A stretch of 56,309 nt of DNA from the IMG/VR virus record IMGVR_UViG_3300031957_003334, positions 1-56,309 of that record; one strand, given 5' to 3'. The notes below the pieces were generated by a model. The model was not told the origin of the DNA. It saw only the letters and a program-made list of their open reading frames with translations, and did no database searches. Positions 1 to 7,986 of the stretch are shown here, one piece after another. The translations under genes were made by a program, and so were the position numbers. Source of the DNA: a virus. Position 1 is the first letter of the stretch. Each line of letters opens with the position of its first letter.

Positions 1-562
1 CTCGGAACTCGTTAACATATTTGTCACGGTCGTCAATCAGAAGTCCTTGTTTTCCGTTCCAAACTCCGTAGGGTTTCTTGCTGTCAGACAAGTTGACTTT
101 TTCTAACGGGACACCCAGTTCCCGCTGGACCCAGATTTTCTTGCCGAGCTTGGAGCCCTCTGCCATCGGAGCCGACAAGATCTCCAACCCTGGGATGTCT
201 TTGATGTAATCCCACAGTTCTTTGCCGCCACGCTCCCAGCCGAGGTTAGCCCAGAGAGAAGCGTTGTCTTCAACCAGTCGGTACATAAAGTCTCGGATCC
301 GCTTGTTGCGTCCGAGGCTGCCTTCTTGGTCAGAGCGAGCGATGTGCCACCTGTTGATCTCTACGTCCCAGCCGCCAAGTTCTCTGGCTGCTGCTCGGGC
401 AAGTTTGTAGAGCTTGTAATCAGGGCTGCCAGAGCCTTTCAGGGCTTTGTACTTTTCCTGATTGTTCGCAATCTCTTGGAACTTCTCGTTCATATATTCT
501 AGAACACCGCCCTCAAAGTTGACGAGGACGCCATCCATATCGCTAAAGACTTGGTACTTCAT
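1..562 (-). CDS. HAD-superfamily phosphatase / nucleotidase-like protein, 3' end cut by window edge
   Basis: The 187 visible codons start at ATG 562 and run off the left edge, so the C-terminus is missing. Residues 8-14 read DMDGVLV, which is HAD motif I (nucleophile D8, acid/base D10). Near the cut end LLIDDRD resembles motif IV with the metal-binding Asp pair. The family includes 5'(3')-deoxyribonucleotidases and other small-molecule phosphatases; the substrate is not readable here. A strong Shine-Dalgarno, GGGAGGTG, sits 5 bases before the ATG and fixes the start. Base composition is unlike most of the window: the line 121-180 is 37/60 GC, against roughly 27-40% for most genes sampled. It is the most downstream gene seen on this strand. 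Confidence 0.75.
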   Translation of the reverse strand, partial: MKYQVFSDMDGVLVNFEGGVLEYMNEKFQEIANNQEKYKALKGSGSPDYKLYKLARAAARELGGWDVEINRWHIARSDQEGSLGRNKRIRDFMYRLVEDNASLWANLGWERGGKELWDYIKDIPGLEILSAPMAEGSKLGKKIWVQRELGVPLEKVNLSDSKKPYGVWNGKQGLLIDDRDKYVNEFR

Positions 563-567
563 AGGAG

Positions 568-575
568 CACCTCCC
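568..575 (-). promoter_or_regulatory. Strong ribosome binding site of the HAD-like gene
   Basis: On the minus strand the bases read GGGAGGTG, five bases before ATG 562. It is a near-perfect anti-Shine-Dalgarno match and shows that a gene truncated by the window edge is really present. Confidence 0.7.
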
Positions 576-617
576 TTCAACATCATAATACCACTAGTTT
601 TTACGAAGTCAAGAAGT

Positions 618-1055
618 TTATTTATCTTCTTTTGCGTCAAGATAGGCTGCTATAGCCATCTGTTGCTTTTTCTTTTTTGATTTGCCCTTGAACTGCGGGG
701 CATCGGAATCTTGAAAGTCTTTGACATAATCGCCTGCTGTGGCATTTTTGTCAAGTTTCTCTCCCATAACGTGGTCGTACTCAAGGTAGTGTTTGACTGC
801 GCCGATGTAGTCTGCTATCTTTGTCATCTTACTTTGAATCCAGGCTGGGAACTCATCATCATCGCTAATGTTATCAAATATCTCAGCGGCATACTGGGCT
901 GTTTTAAACATCTGGCGTTTTGCCATACTGCCCTCGTGGTCATCGTCGTCGTTATGATTAACGTTCATATCGATAGATTGCATGCTGTGATCGCCGCACA
1001 TTTCATCAATTTGTTCTTTAATCAGTAGGCGAATAATATCTTTCGAGATCTTCAT
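618..1055 (-). CDS. Small conserved-type phage hypothetical protein (145 aa)
   Basis: The 145-residue protein has an acidic, Asp-rich stretch near residues 34-41 and a helical middle with a WIQSKMTKIADYIGAVKHYL-type segment. It ends in a basic patch (KGKSKKKKQQ) followed by MAIAAYL. I recall similar segments in small proteins of marine T4-like phages, but I know no established function. No catalytic motif, signal peptide or membrane segment is visible. It lies 12 bases downstream of the RuvC-like gene on the same strand and is probably co-transcribed with it. A DNA- or capsid-associated role would fit the mixed charge but is only a guess. Confidence 0.75.
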   Translation of the reverse strand: MKISKDIIRLLIKEQIDEMCGDHSMQSIDMNVNHNDDDDHEGSMAKRQMFKTAQYAAEIFDNISDDDEFPAWIQSKMTKIADYIGAVKHYLEYDHVMGEKLDKNATAGDYVKDFQDSDAPQFKGKSKKKKQQMAIAAYLDAKEDK

Positions 1056-1067
1056 GCCTTATATAGT

Positions 1068-1703
1068 TTATTGATCACCAATGTAATCCATTTTTTCTAA
1101 AAATGGTTTGTCGTTTTTTACTTTGATTGCAAATTCGCCAAAGCGTGCTACAACAACAGCATCGGCTCGGTCGTCTACACCTGTGGCATAATTTTTGCCA
1201 CCACGATTAAATGACCATTCAAATTTGTCTCCCTCTTTCTCGACTACATTTTGTACAATAATCCTTTTTCTTTCCGGGGATTTTGCTCTGCGAGGAAAGG
1301 ATATACCGTAAGTTGACCTTGCTTTGCCGGCTGCAACCGGAATAGCCTTAACTTCCAACACATCATAACAAGCCCAACGAACCAGACCATTAAACATCGC
1401 TAATTGCAACAAAATTCTTATGTTACTATTCCTGGCATGGAATGTTCCCTTAACGTGCTCCTCGATATAGACATCAGTAATCTCATATTCAGATCTTATG
1501 GTTGACAATTCAGCCATAACCACTTCCATTTTAGATTCCATATCAGGATATTTTTTGGTATCAAGATCCCAATACTCAGTTAGCAAAAGTTCTCGTCGCT
1601 TTTTTGGAACAATAGAACCATTCACGTTTATAGGAGAATCTATCGGGTCGCTTAAAATAGCAACACCTATTTTAGTAGTTGAGACGTCTAATCCTAAGAT
1701 CAT
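1068..1703 (-). CDS. RuvC-like Holliday junction resolvase (RNase H fold)
   Basis: The 211-residue protein opens with LGLDVSTTKIGVAIL, the first RNase H-fold strand with catalytic D6. It continues with VYIEEH (E81/E82) and ends with DDRADAVVVAR (D177, D178, D181). These match the acidic quartet of the RuvC resolvase family in order and spacing. Length is slightly above cellular RuvC (about 170-175 aa), with an insertion in the middle. Such enzymes resolve branched DNA during phage recombination and before packaging. The ATG at 1703 sits just before the first strand, leaving no room for an alternative. It lies 11 bases downstream of a tail gene, a common T4-like arrangement of DNA-metabolism and late genes. 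Confidence 0.82.
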   Translation of the reverse strand: MILGLDVSTTKIGVAILSDPIDSPINVNGSIVPKKRRELLLTEYWDLDTKKYPDMESKMEVVMAELSTIRSEYEITDVYIEEHVKGTFHARNSNIRILLQLAMFNGLVRWACYDVLEVKAIPVAAGKARSTYGISFPRRAKSPERKRIIVQNVVEKEGDKFEWSFNRGGKNYATGVDDRADAVVVARFGEFAIKVKNDKPFLEKMDYIGDQ

Positions 1704-1714
1704 ATCTCATATTA

Positions 1715-2935
1715 TCACATATCTAGTTTTAGTTTAACAGTAAAAGAGTCAGATTCTTTTTTAAGCACTGGGTTGGCTAATTTTGCGATTGCTAACAGAT
1801 TACGCTCTTCATCAAAAATACCCACCTGATCAACAAAAACTTGTTTTTCAAATTTGTCCTCGTAGTCACAATACTGACTTTGTATAGTATTCTTTATAGG
1901 GCTTTCGGTTGGCTCTACATAACTTCCAGAGTTATAGCGAATATCACTTCTCCAATTCAAAACCGAAGAAGACACCCATGTTGGGTTTTGTGAATTGTTG
2001 TACAAGCCAGCGTCTAAATTTGTGAACATAGTCAGAACGGGTATTTTGTGGGTTCCCTTAAAAGATACAGAACCTAGGCTTGCCGTTGCATAGGAGCCAG
2101 CAGACCCTCCAACCACTGCATTTGAATATGCTCCAAAGAAAGTCCAATTGGCATTTTTTATAACGCCTGTACCTGTATAATCATCTTTTGCATATTCACC
2201 GGCTTGAGGTATTGTGACAGATGATGTTAATAAAATTATACCCTCATTATAGAGAACCATCCCTACGGTTGACCCGCTAGTGCCCCTCATAGTTGAAATT
2301 AGGCGTCCATCCTTGTTGGAGTCTTTTGCCTCATCTAGTAGAGACCCAGTGTAGTAAAATTTAAGACTAACAGATCCTTGGTGGATTTTGGAACCATACA
2401 TCACAGATGGAATCTGAATCATATTTACTGTACCTGTGTCAATCCAAGAACCAGAGTAATCGGGTGATAAAGGCATATTATAATAAAGAGTGTTCTTTAA
2501 GGCTAGCATTTTTTTACGAGTATTGAAGTAACTGTCTTGATCCGTGGTGAAGGTTGACATTGCTACAGGAGATATATATTCCCGACTAACAGTTGCACTT
2601 AAAGGCAGAGAACCAGTAAGCACATCCCCATAAGAAGCAGAATTAAACTCGCTTGTACTAATCGAAGAAAAAGATCGATAAGTTCCATCTTTTACCAAAA
2701 ATCGATAAATCAAAGAACCAGGGTGTTCAGCCGTGCCTGCTCGATCAACATTCATTTCAAACAAACTTATTGTTCCGCTGGGGATATTTACCCCCTGAAA
2801 TCTTCTGTTGTTTATTAATACGGTCGGATCAGCAACCCCCTGCTTACCAGGGTAGAGGAGGACCTCGTACTGAGGTCTTGTCTCCATTCTGTTTATTAGT
2901 TTGTCGTCAGGTCCGAACTTTCGGAGGTATGCCAT
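1715..2935 (-). CDS. Virion structural protein, tail-fibre/baseplate type (paralogue of the next gene)
   Basis: The 406-residue protein is rich in Ser, Thr, Gly and Tyr and in short beta-type repeats (SGSW, TGSL, GSYAT), typical of phage fibre or baseplate proteins. Its last 40 residues carry VGIFDEERNLLAIAKLANP, then charged residues and KLKLDM. The 378-residue upstream neighbour ends the same way (VGLYGADNELLASAKLSEP, then RVRLDY), so the two share a C-terminal module and probably arose by duplication. There are no enzymatic motifs. Function is inferred from composition and position in the baseplate operon. A host-recognition fibre is possible but not shown. Confidence 0.8.
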   Translation of the reverse strand: MAYLRKFGPDDKLINRMETRPQYEVLLYPGKQGVADPTVLINNRRFQGVNIPSGTISLFEMNVDRAGTAEHPGSLIYRFLVKDGTYRSFSSISTSEFNSASYGDVLTGSLPLSATVSREYISPVAMSTFTTDQDSYFNTRKKMLALKNTLYYNMPLSPDYSGSWIDTGTVNMIQIPSVMYGSKIHQGSVSLKFYYTGSLLDEAKDSNKDGRLISTMRGTSGSTVGMVLYNEGIILLTSSVTIPQAGEYAKDDYTGTGVIKNANWTFFGAYSNAVVGGSAGSYATASLGSVSFKGTHKIPVLTMFTNLDAGLYNNSQNPTWVSSSVLNWRSDIRYNSGSYVEPTESPIKNTIQSQYCDYEDKFEKQVFVDQVGIFDEERNLLAIAKLANPVLKKESDSFTVKLKLDM

Positions 2936-2947
2936 AACGCACCTCCA

Positions 2948-4084
2948 CTAATAGTCTAATCTTACCCGCAAAGTGAACTCATTAGATGAAGTCTTCTTCA
3001 AAGGTTCGCTCAGTTTCGCAGAAGCCAACAATTCATTATCCGCCCCATAAAGACCAACCGTGGTAATATAAGAAATAGGCTGATCAGTTGCCACTTCTTT
3101 CACTCGGATTTGGCTAGCGGTGAGATAAGTAGGGTTACTGCTATAATTGAATTCTCCAGCATTAGCCCTACAGAAATAGATCGTAGAGTTCAGCTCTGTT
3201 GTATTTGCGAAATAAATATTGTGAATACGGTGACGCAAAGAATCAGCAGCGGTTTGGATAGAAGCACTAGCAAATAACCAATTAAAATTGTTGGCTGGTC
3301 CTTTTGTTCCGTAACTATTGGCAACATATCCTTTTTGGTTTACCGCCTGAGAAGCAGAGGGAGCAGTTAAATACCCATTCACACTGGATCCGGTCATAAA
3401 GAGGCTACTAGTAATTGCAACAACTCCTGCTTGATAATATATCAAACCACACACAGCCGTATTGTCCATGTTGATAACAGTAGAGGAGGCACTAGCATAC
3501 AAAAGACCATATTCTCCAGCCGGTGAATCTGTTCTATAAGTTGTTGACCCAGAAGCATCAACAACCCTGACCCTTCTCGAACTGAGGGTTGCATCAGTGA
3601 CATAGTTAGCCCCGACACCCACATCCATATAAAAGGTGCCTTTTTGTATTTCATCTTTGCCTAGCAAGCGAGCAAAGTTAATAAAATACAGGTCGGTCAT
3701 ATTCACGCCCGAAGAGGTTGAACCAGATAGCGGAAAAGGCTTGATTGTGCCGTCAGAGTTGTAGCCCACCAACTGTTGAGCCATATTATTATAAATTTGA
3801 AGTTTTTGTGGATCTTGAGTATTGGCAGCAACAGCATTAACGGAGGAAGTGTGATACCCATTGGTGATGTCAAAAATATGATTTGCCGAGGAGCTTAAAT
3901 AAGGGTAGTCAAAAACCATCTGGAACATACCGTGCGCTGGATTCTTAACGTTTGTTGGAGCCAATGCGTGAGAATAGGTTCCCGAAACAATCGTGCCTGT
4001 AACTGGGATTGCTTCGTGAAGGTTTGTCCTGTTCCGAACGATATCAGAACTAGGAGTTAGGGTTTTATAAGTCTGGTTTGCCAT
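2948..4084 (-). CDS. Virion structural protein with the same C-terminal module as its downstream neighbour
   Basis: The 378-residue protein is Ser/Thr/Asn/Tyr-rich and lacks catalytic motifs. Its C-terminus (ITTVGLYGADNELLASAKL, ending RVRLDY) closely parallels that of the gene at 1715-2935. The middle of each protein also carries a similar run about a voluntary insertion of small residues before an NFNWLFASAS / NANWTFFGAYS segment, supporting paralogy over most of the length. It begins at an ATG 3 bases after the stop of the upstream gene at 4088-5134, so the two are probably translated from one message. Likely a tail or baseplate component; the exact position in the virion is unknown. Confidence 0.8.
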   Translation of the reverse strand: MANQTYKTLTPSSDIVRNRTNLHEAIPVTGTIVSGTYSHALAPTNVKNPAHGMFQMVFDYPYLSSSANHIFDITNGYHTSSVNAVAANTQDPQKLQIYNNMAQQLVGYNSDGTIKPFPLSGSTSSGVNMTDLYFINFARLLGKDEIQKGTFYMDVGVGANYVTDATLSSRRVRVVDASGSTTYRTDSPAGEYGLLYASASSTVINMDNTAVCGLIYYQAGVVAITSSLFMTGSSVNGYLTAPSASQAVNQKGYVANSYGTKGPANNFNWLFASASIQTAADSLRHRIHNIYFANTTELNSTIYFCRANAGEFNYSSNPTYLTASQIRVKEVATDQPISYITTVGLYGADNELLASAKLSEPLKKTSSNEFTLRVRLDY

Positions 4085-4087
4085 GTT

Positions 4088-5134
4088 TTAGATCTTCCTA
4101 ATAATTTGTAACGGTACAGTAACTCGATAGCCAGTGGTGTATCCTGTTACTCGGGCAACAGTGTCAATAGCATAGAAGTTAGCCCCAGTAACGCCATATG
4201 TTTGTCCTGTTGTTCTTCCAAGTTCTGTAAAGAGTCGAGTGCTTAATTGTATAGAATCTGACGATATCAACTTGAATCCAAACCTAGTTCCGTACTGTCC
4301 TGTGTTGGTGTTAGGATTACCCAAGACAGAATTCGAATCAGCTTCGCCATTGGGACCTAATTGATACGCTGGAAAAGCATTGTCTCCACCAGCAGTGGGG
4401 AAGAAGCCCTGGTCAGTATTTATCGACAAAAAGTAAGAGGCAATATTATCATCATCAATAAAGGCAGGAGATACAGGATTGCTGGACCCCATCGCTGGTA
4501 CTAGTTTCAAAAAGCGATTGTCTAGTTCTACCAAGTATTGAGTCTCTCTACGAGGATCGCCATCACGAAGCATAGCAGAAACAAGATCTGTGGAGTCAAG
4601 ACCTTGGTCAAACAAAAGAGGCGTTTGCGCCACTTGGACACCCGCCCCAACATAGCCGTCTTTTATCCCTAGTGCATTACCAGCATAAGGAGTATTAGCA
4701 GCAGCCAAAACAGAGGTTGCCGAACTTTTGTTAGCGGTTATAATATAGCCTCCATTTGGAGCATAAGAGCTTATGGTCGCATTGTCATTTGCCGTTCGTC
4801 TTCCGTCGCCTTTGTTGTTCAACTTGATAACAGGCAGATAAAGCCAGTCATTACGGCGATAACTCACAAGTTTAGAATTCATTGTGGAAGTATTATTTGT
4901 AAAAGCCTCTAAGATTGGCGTTTGAAGAATATTCAGATCATAATAGGCTGATCCCGAAGGGTGCCTGCCTGCACTGTTGTTATTATTCCGATAAAGAGCG
5001 TAATCAATTTCGTCATCACCAAGAGCAAATTTTACAATGCGAAAGCTCCCATCTCCTTGTGCTAGTCTCTTTCGTCCTTCGTCAGTAAGGACAGCATCTA
5101 GTATAATGTCGCCTGTGTTATCCAAAAAGGCCAT
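4088..5134 (-). CDS. Virion structural protein with N-terminal 'LT-x-x-G' module
   Basis: The 348-residue protein begins with GDIILDAVLTDEGRKRLAQG, followed by FRIVKFALGDDEIDYALY. I recall this opening in tail/virion proteins of large marine phages. The opening of the 305-residue protein at 12198-13115 follows the same pattern (DVIDLQLTPYGKSKFAQG, then a hydrophobic stretch and an acidic pair), which suggests a shared assembly module. The rest is Asn/Thr/Ser/Gly-rich and beta-like, ending LPLQIIRKI. It is preceded by the longest gene-free gap in the window (105 bases) and followed within 3 bases by the paralogous pair. Role: tail or baseplate component, by context only. Confidence 0.8.
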   Translation of the reverse strand: MAFLDNTGDIILDAVLTDEGRKRLAQGDGSFRIVKFALGDDEIDYALYRNNNNSAGRHPSGSAYYDLNILQTPILEAFTNNTSTMNSKLVSYRRNDWLYLPVIKLNNKGDGRRTANDNATISSYAPNGGYIITANKSSATSVLAAANTPYAGNALGIKDGYVGAGVQVAQTPLLFDQGLDSTDLVSAMLRDGDPRRETQYLVELDNRFLKLVPAMGSSNPVSPAFIDDDNIASYFLSINTDQGFFPTAGGDNAFPAYQLGPNGEADSNSVLGNPNTNTGQYGTRFGFKLISSDSIQLSTRLFTELGRTTGQTYGVTGANFYAIDTVARVTGYTTGYRVTVPLQIIRKI

Positions 5135-5239
5135 TGTTAATTTCCCCTTATCTTGTTGATTGATTTCATAAATATCGAATCATTTTTAATTAGTGTTGTA
5201 AACCGTTATTTTTAAATTTTAATGTTACTTTGCTTTTCC
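5135..5239 (-). other. Largest intergenic gap in the window (105 bases), no gene
   Basis: This is AT-rich leader DNA between the 903-residue and 348-residue structural genes. On the minus strand there is a TTTACA hexamer, but no convincing -10 box at 16-18 bases, and no TATAAATA late element on the coding strand. The pair TGATT/AATCA flanks an AT-rich loop and is too weak to call a terminator. An AAGGGGA Shine-Dalgarno-like run precedes the ATG at 5134. A promoter is possible because the gap is unusual here, but I cannot identify one. Confidence 0.4.
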
Positions 5240-7951
5240 TCAGGAGTCTGGTATTATATCCTTAGAAGTAAAGCTAAGGTTTATATCAAATTTTCTAGCC
5301 GTATCTAGCGAAGTAACTCGAACAACAAATTTATTGTCCAACACTTGTTCTTCTGCCAGTCCTTTTTGTCCAAGTTGACGCTCTTCGTCGGTTGGTGCGA
5401 ATAGTGGCTCATATACTTGTGTCTGTATATCAGAGGCTTTAACCTCAAGGAATCGAGCGAACTTCTTTTCTTTTTTAGTCTTTGGAACAATGGGCGGAGT
5501 AAACACATCAATTCTTGGTATATAAATTCCATCCCTATAAAGTAACTCTACTTCCCACACCAATGAGGGGTTCGAACGGTTGCCGTGAACATCTATTGCC
5601 CTGACTGTGTAATAGTACTTCTTGTTGGGCTCAAGCGTATCTCTAAAGTCAAACCCTAGTGCTCTCTCTTCTTCTGGGACGAGAGGGTTTCCAGAAGTAT
5701 CTAAGACTTTGTGAAGATGTCCGCCGAACAAGCGATAAAGATCCCTTGTGTTACCAAGTTCTGCCGGCAAATCATCTTCTTGTATTCGCCAGATTTCCAT
5801 CCTGCGGACCTCAGCACCACCTTCATCTGAAAACTCCATCTGCGGGTAAGCCAAACTATAATTTTCATATTGTTTTTGATGACGAATTATATCATTAATA
5901 CTAGTTGTGTCGCCAGAGGCTAGATCTTCGGGCTCAATAATATACCAAGGTCTCGCTCTGTCGCCCACAAAAGGAGATACTTCACCCCCACCAGACTGTA
6001 TATTTATCAAAACCTGCCGAGGATTATTTTGATATGGGTGAACCTGAAACGACGGTGGCATCGGTGGACGATCCTTAACCGCTATTGGTCGGTAGTTTAT
6101 TCCGTAAAGTTTAAGCCCTGCCTGTAGACTATTAAAGATTGGGTACTCAACTATTTTTGGGCACGGGGATGATTGTATGTTAACCACCGCCCCAATGGGC
6201 TCAAATTCAGTTTCTCCACGGGGTACAAGACTTAAATTTGTTTGATTTTCGTTAACCCTAAAACTAAACTTAGTTCCGTAAACTACAGCATATGCGTACA
6301 ATTCAAACGTATATTTTTTATTGTATTTTACTTGTGTATCAACATATTTGATAATATCTTCTTGACTTGTGTTTGGAAAATAGAAATTCTGAATAACGTT
6401 ACCTTTTGTTCCGTTTTCGGTAGTTTCGCACTTTGTAAGTTTGTATGCTATTGTTTCATGTTGACACATACTATTATCAAGATATTCTTGATAGGTTTTA
6501 CTATTAGTTTGTGCCATATTTTCAATCATATTTTCAATAGCCCTTAATCGGGCACGGTTTACAAAATCATCACACCCAAGTTGCTGATCTTGTTCAGGGT
6601 CACCCGACATAATGGCGGCGTCTACATCCTGTCGGACGCCAGCGAGCCACTGCTGGTAATCAATTATCTTTAAGTTTTCCGTATAAGAAACTTCAATAGG
6701 CTCGGATGATAGGAGGTCTCGGGCTCCAATACCAAACCAGATAAGTTCTGCTTCTTCGGGTTCTGAGCCAAGAGCATAATACATCCAAATGGGGTCGTCT
6801 TCTAACCAGTTTCTTAATCTCTGGTTGTTGAAACGAGTTCCAATCCCTTGAGTGGTCAAGCACATATCTTCATTAATCGACTGAGCGTTTGGGCTAAATA
6901 ATCCGTTTACAAAATTTACACTAGTGTTTGTACTCTCGATAGCCCTACCCAAATTTCCAATTGGCAAGGTGGGGAATCCCATTTCAATATACATTGGGAA
7001 GGCATTCTTGTGAAAATTAAATCGAGAATAAATATCCATTTCAGATGCCGGTGTTATTGAATTATAATACTCAGAGGCAAATTGGCTTGTCATATCAATC
7101 GAAGCATTTTGTGCATTTTGTGCATAATTTTGAAGCCAAGTTTGATCTCGCCAGCAAGCCTGGGGTCCATTGTCTACGCAAGAATAAGCAGGCAATATTG
7201 TCTCTTTAAACTCAGACAGTTTTATTAATCTGTCAAAACCTCGGAGGGTTTCATTGTCGGATTCTTGCCACCCAGGAGCACCAAGATCATTGTCACTAGC
7301 AAAACTATAGATATACATATTTGGCAGAACTGCCTCTGGTATATTTGAAGATGCCACTGCCTTTTCATATTCTGGCACATAAAAATTATACTCAGGGTTT
7401 ACAGTTCCAAATTCTAAAGTTGGTGTCAGGTCTCGTCCTAGTACTGCTTCTCGGGCTTCATATCCTAACATTGCCAAACTAGAAAAATAATCAGCAAGCC
7501 AAGGTACCTCTGTCTGAAAATTATAGGCTTCAAATTCTACTCCGTCTAAGGCACCGAGAGAACTCAAAAGATTAAACTCCATCTCGTTGGCATCTTGACA
7601 ATTTCTAAATTTCCAGCGTAGTCGAGCAGGTCCTTCTACAGGTATATCGTCTGTATCACGGGTTGCTCCCTCATGAGCATCTTCATAGGTCCAGTCGCCG
7701 CCGCCACGGAATCCTCTAGGTACAGGATTTCTTGCCTCTCCTTCAAAACCTGCCCAAGACCAATCTACGTTTATAGAATTAGGCACATCAACAAATTGTT
7801 CCTCGCTCACACGAAGATAAGGCGGCAGCACTCCTTGTGCTACAAAAGGGTTGCTAATTCCACGAAAAGAAAAATAATTAGAAATAGGGTCACGGGTACT
7901 TCGATTCCGAGATACTTTTAATGTTCGCCTAAAAGGTACTTGTCTTGGCAC
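5240..7951 (-). CDS. Large virion structural protein with a C-terminal fibronectin type III domain
   Basis: The 903-residue protein starts at GTG 7951, with GGAGA seven bases upstream as its ribosome site. Most of it is unrecognised mixed alpha/beta sequence. Between about residues 690 and 800 it contains an FnIII-type unit: a strand with MEIWRI, a DTLEPNKKYYYTVRAID core and HGNRSNPS before the last strand. FnIII domains are common in phage tail proteins as spacers or surface-binding modules. The C-terminus holds a Lys-rich KTKKEKKF segment and ends in a beta-like tail. It lies between tail genes on the same strand. Exact place in the virion is unknown; a baseplate or fibre protein is the best guess. 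Confidence 0.8.
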   Translation of the reverse strand: MPRQVPFRRTLKVSRNRSTRDPISNYFSFRGISNPFVAQGVLPPYLRVSEEQFVDVPNSINVDWSWAGFEGEARNPVPRGFRGGGDWTYEDAHEGATRDTDDIPVEGPARLRWKFRNCQDANEMEFNLLSSLGALDGVEFEAYNFQTEVPWLADYFSSLAMLGYEAREAVLGRDLTPTLEFGTVNPEYNFYVPEYEKAVASSNIPEAVLPNMYIYSFASDNDLGAPGWQESDNETLRGFDRLIKLSEFKETILPAYSCVDNGPQACWRDQTWLQNYAQNAQNASIDMTSQFASEYYNSITPASEMDIYSRFNFHKNAFPMYIEMGFPTLPIGNLGRAIESTNTSVNFVNGLFSPNAQSINEDMCLTTQGIGTRFNNQRLRNWLEDDPIWMYYALGSEPEEAELIWFGIGARDLLSSEPIEVSYTENLKIIDYQQWLAGVRQDVDAAIMSGDPEQDQQLGCDDFVNRARLRAIENMIENMAQTNSKTYQEYLDNSMCQHETIAYKLTKCETTENGTKGNVIQNFYFPNTSQEDIIKYVDTQVKYNKKYTFELYAYAVVYGTKFSFRVNENQTNLSLVPRGETEFEPIGAVVNIQSSPCPKIVEYPIFNSLQAGLKLYGINYRPIAVKDRPPMPPSFQVHPYQNNPRQVLINIQSGGGEVSPFVGDRARPWYIIEPEDLASGDTTSINDIIRHQKQYENYSLAYPQMEFSDEGGAEVRRMEIWRIQEDDLPAELGNTRDLYRLFGGHLHKVLDTSGNPLVPEEERALGFDFRDTLEPNKKYYYTVRAIDVHGNRSNPSLVWEVELLYRDGIYIPRIDVFTPPIVPKTKKEKKFARFLEVKASDIQTQVYEPLFAPTDEERQLGQKGLAEEQVLDNKFVVRVTSLDTARKFDINLSFTSKDIIPDS

Positions 7952-7986
7952 TATCTTTTCTCCATTATATAAGTATCACATACTTT

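Noticed and set aside
222-410. Plus-strand open frames throughout the window (for example here and at 27429-27908)
   Set aside because: All overlap real minus-strand genes, show no domain signal or ribosome site, and have skewed composition such as long hydrophobic or Cys/Ser runs typical of antisense frames.
5135-5239. A terminator or promoter in the largest gap
   Set aside because: The possible stem is only five pairs with an AT loop and no T run; a TTTACA box has no -10 partner at proper spacing.
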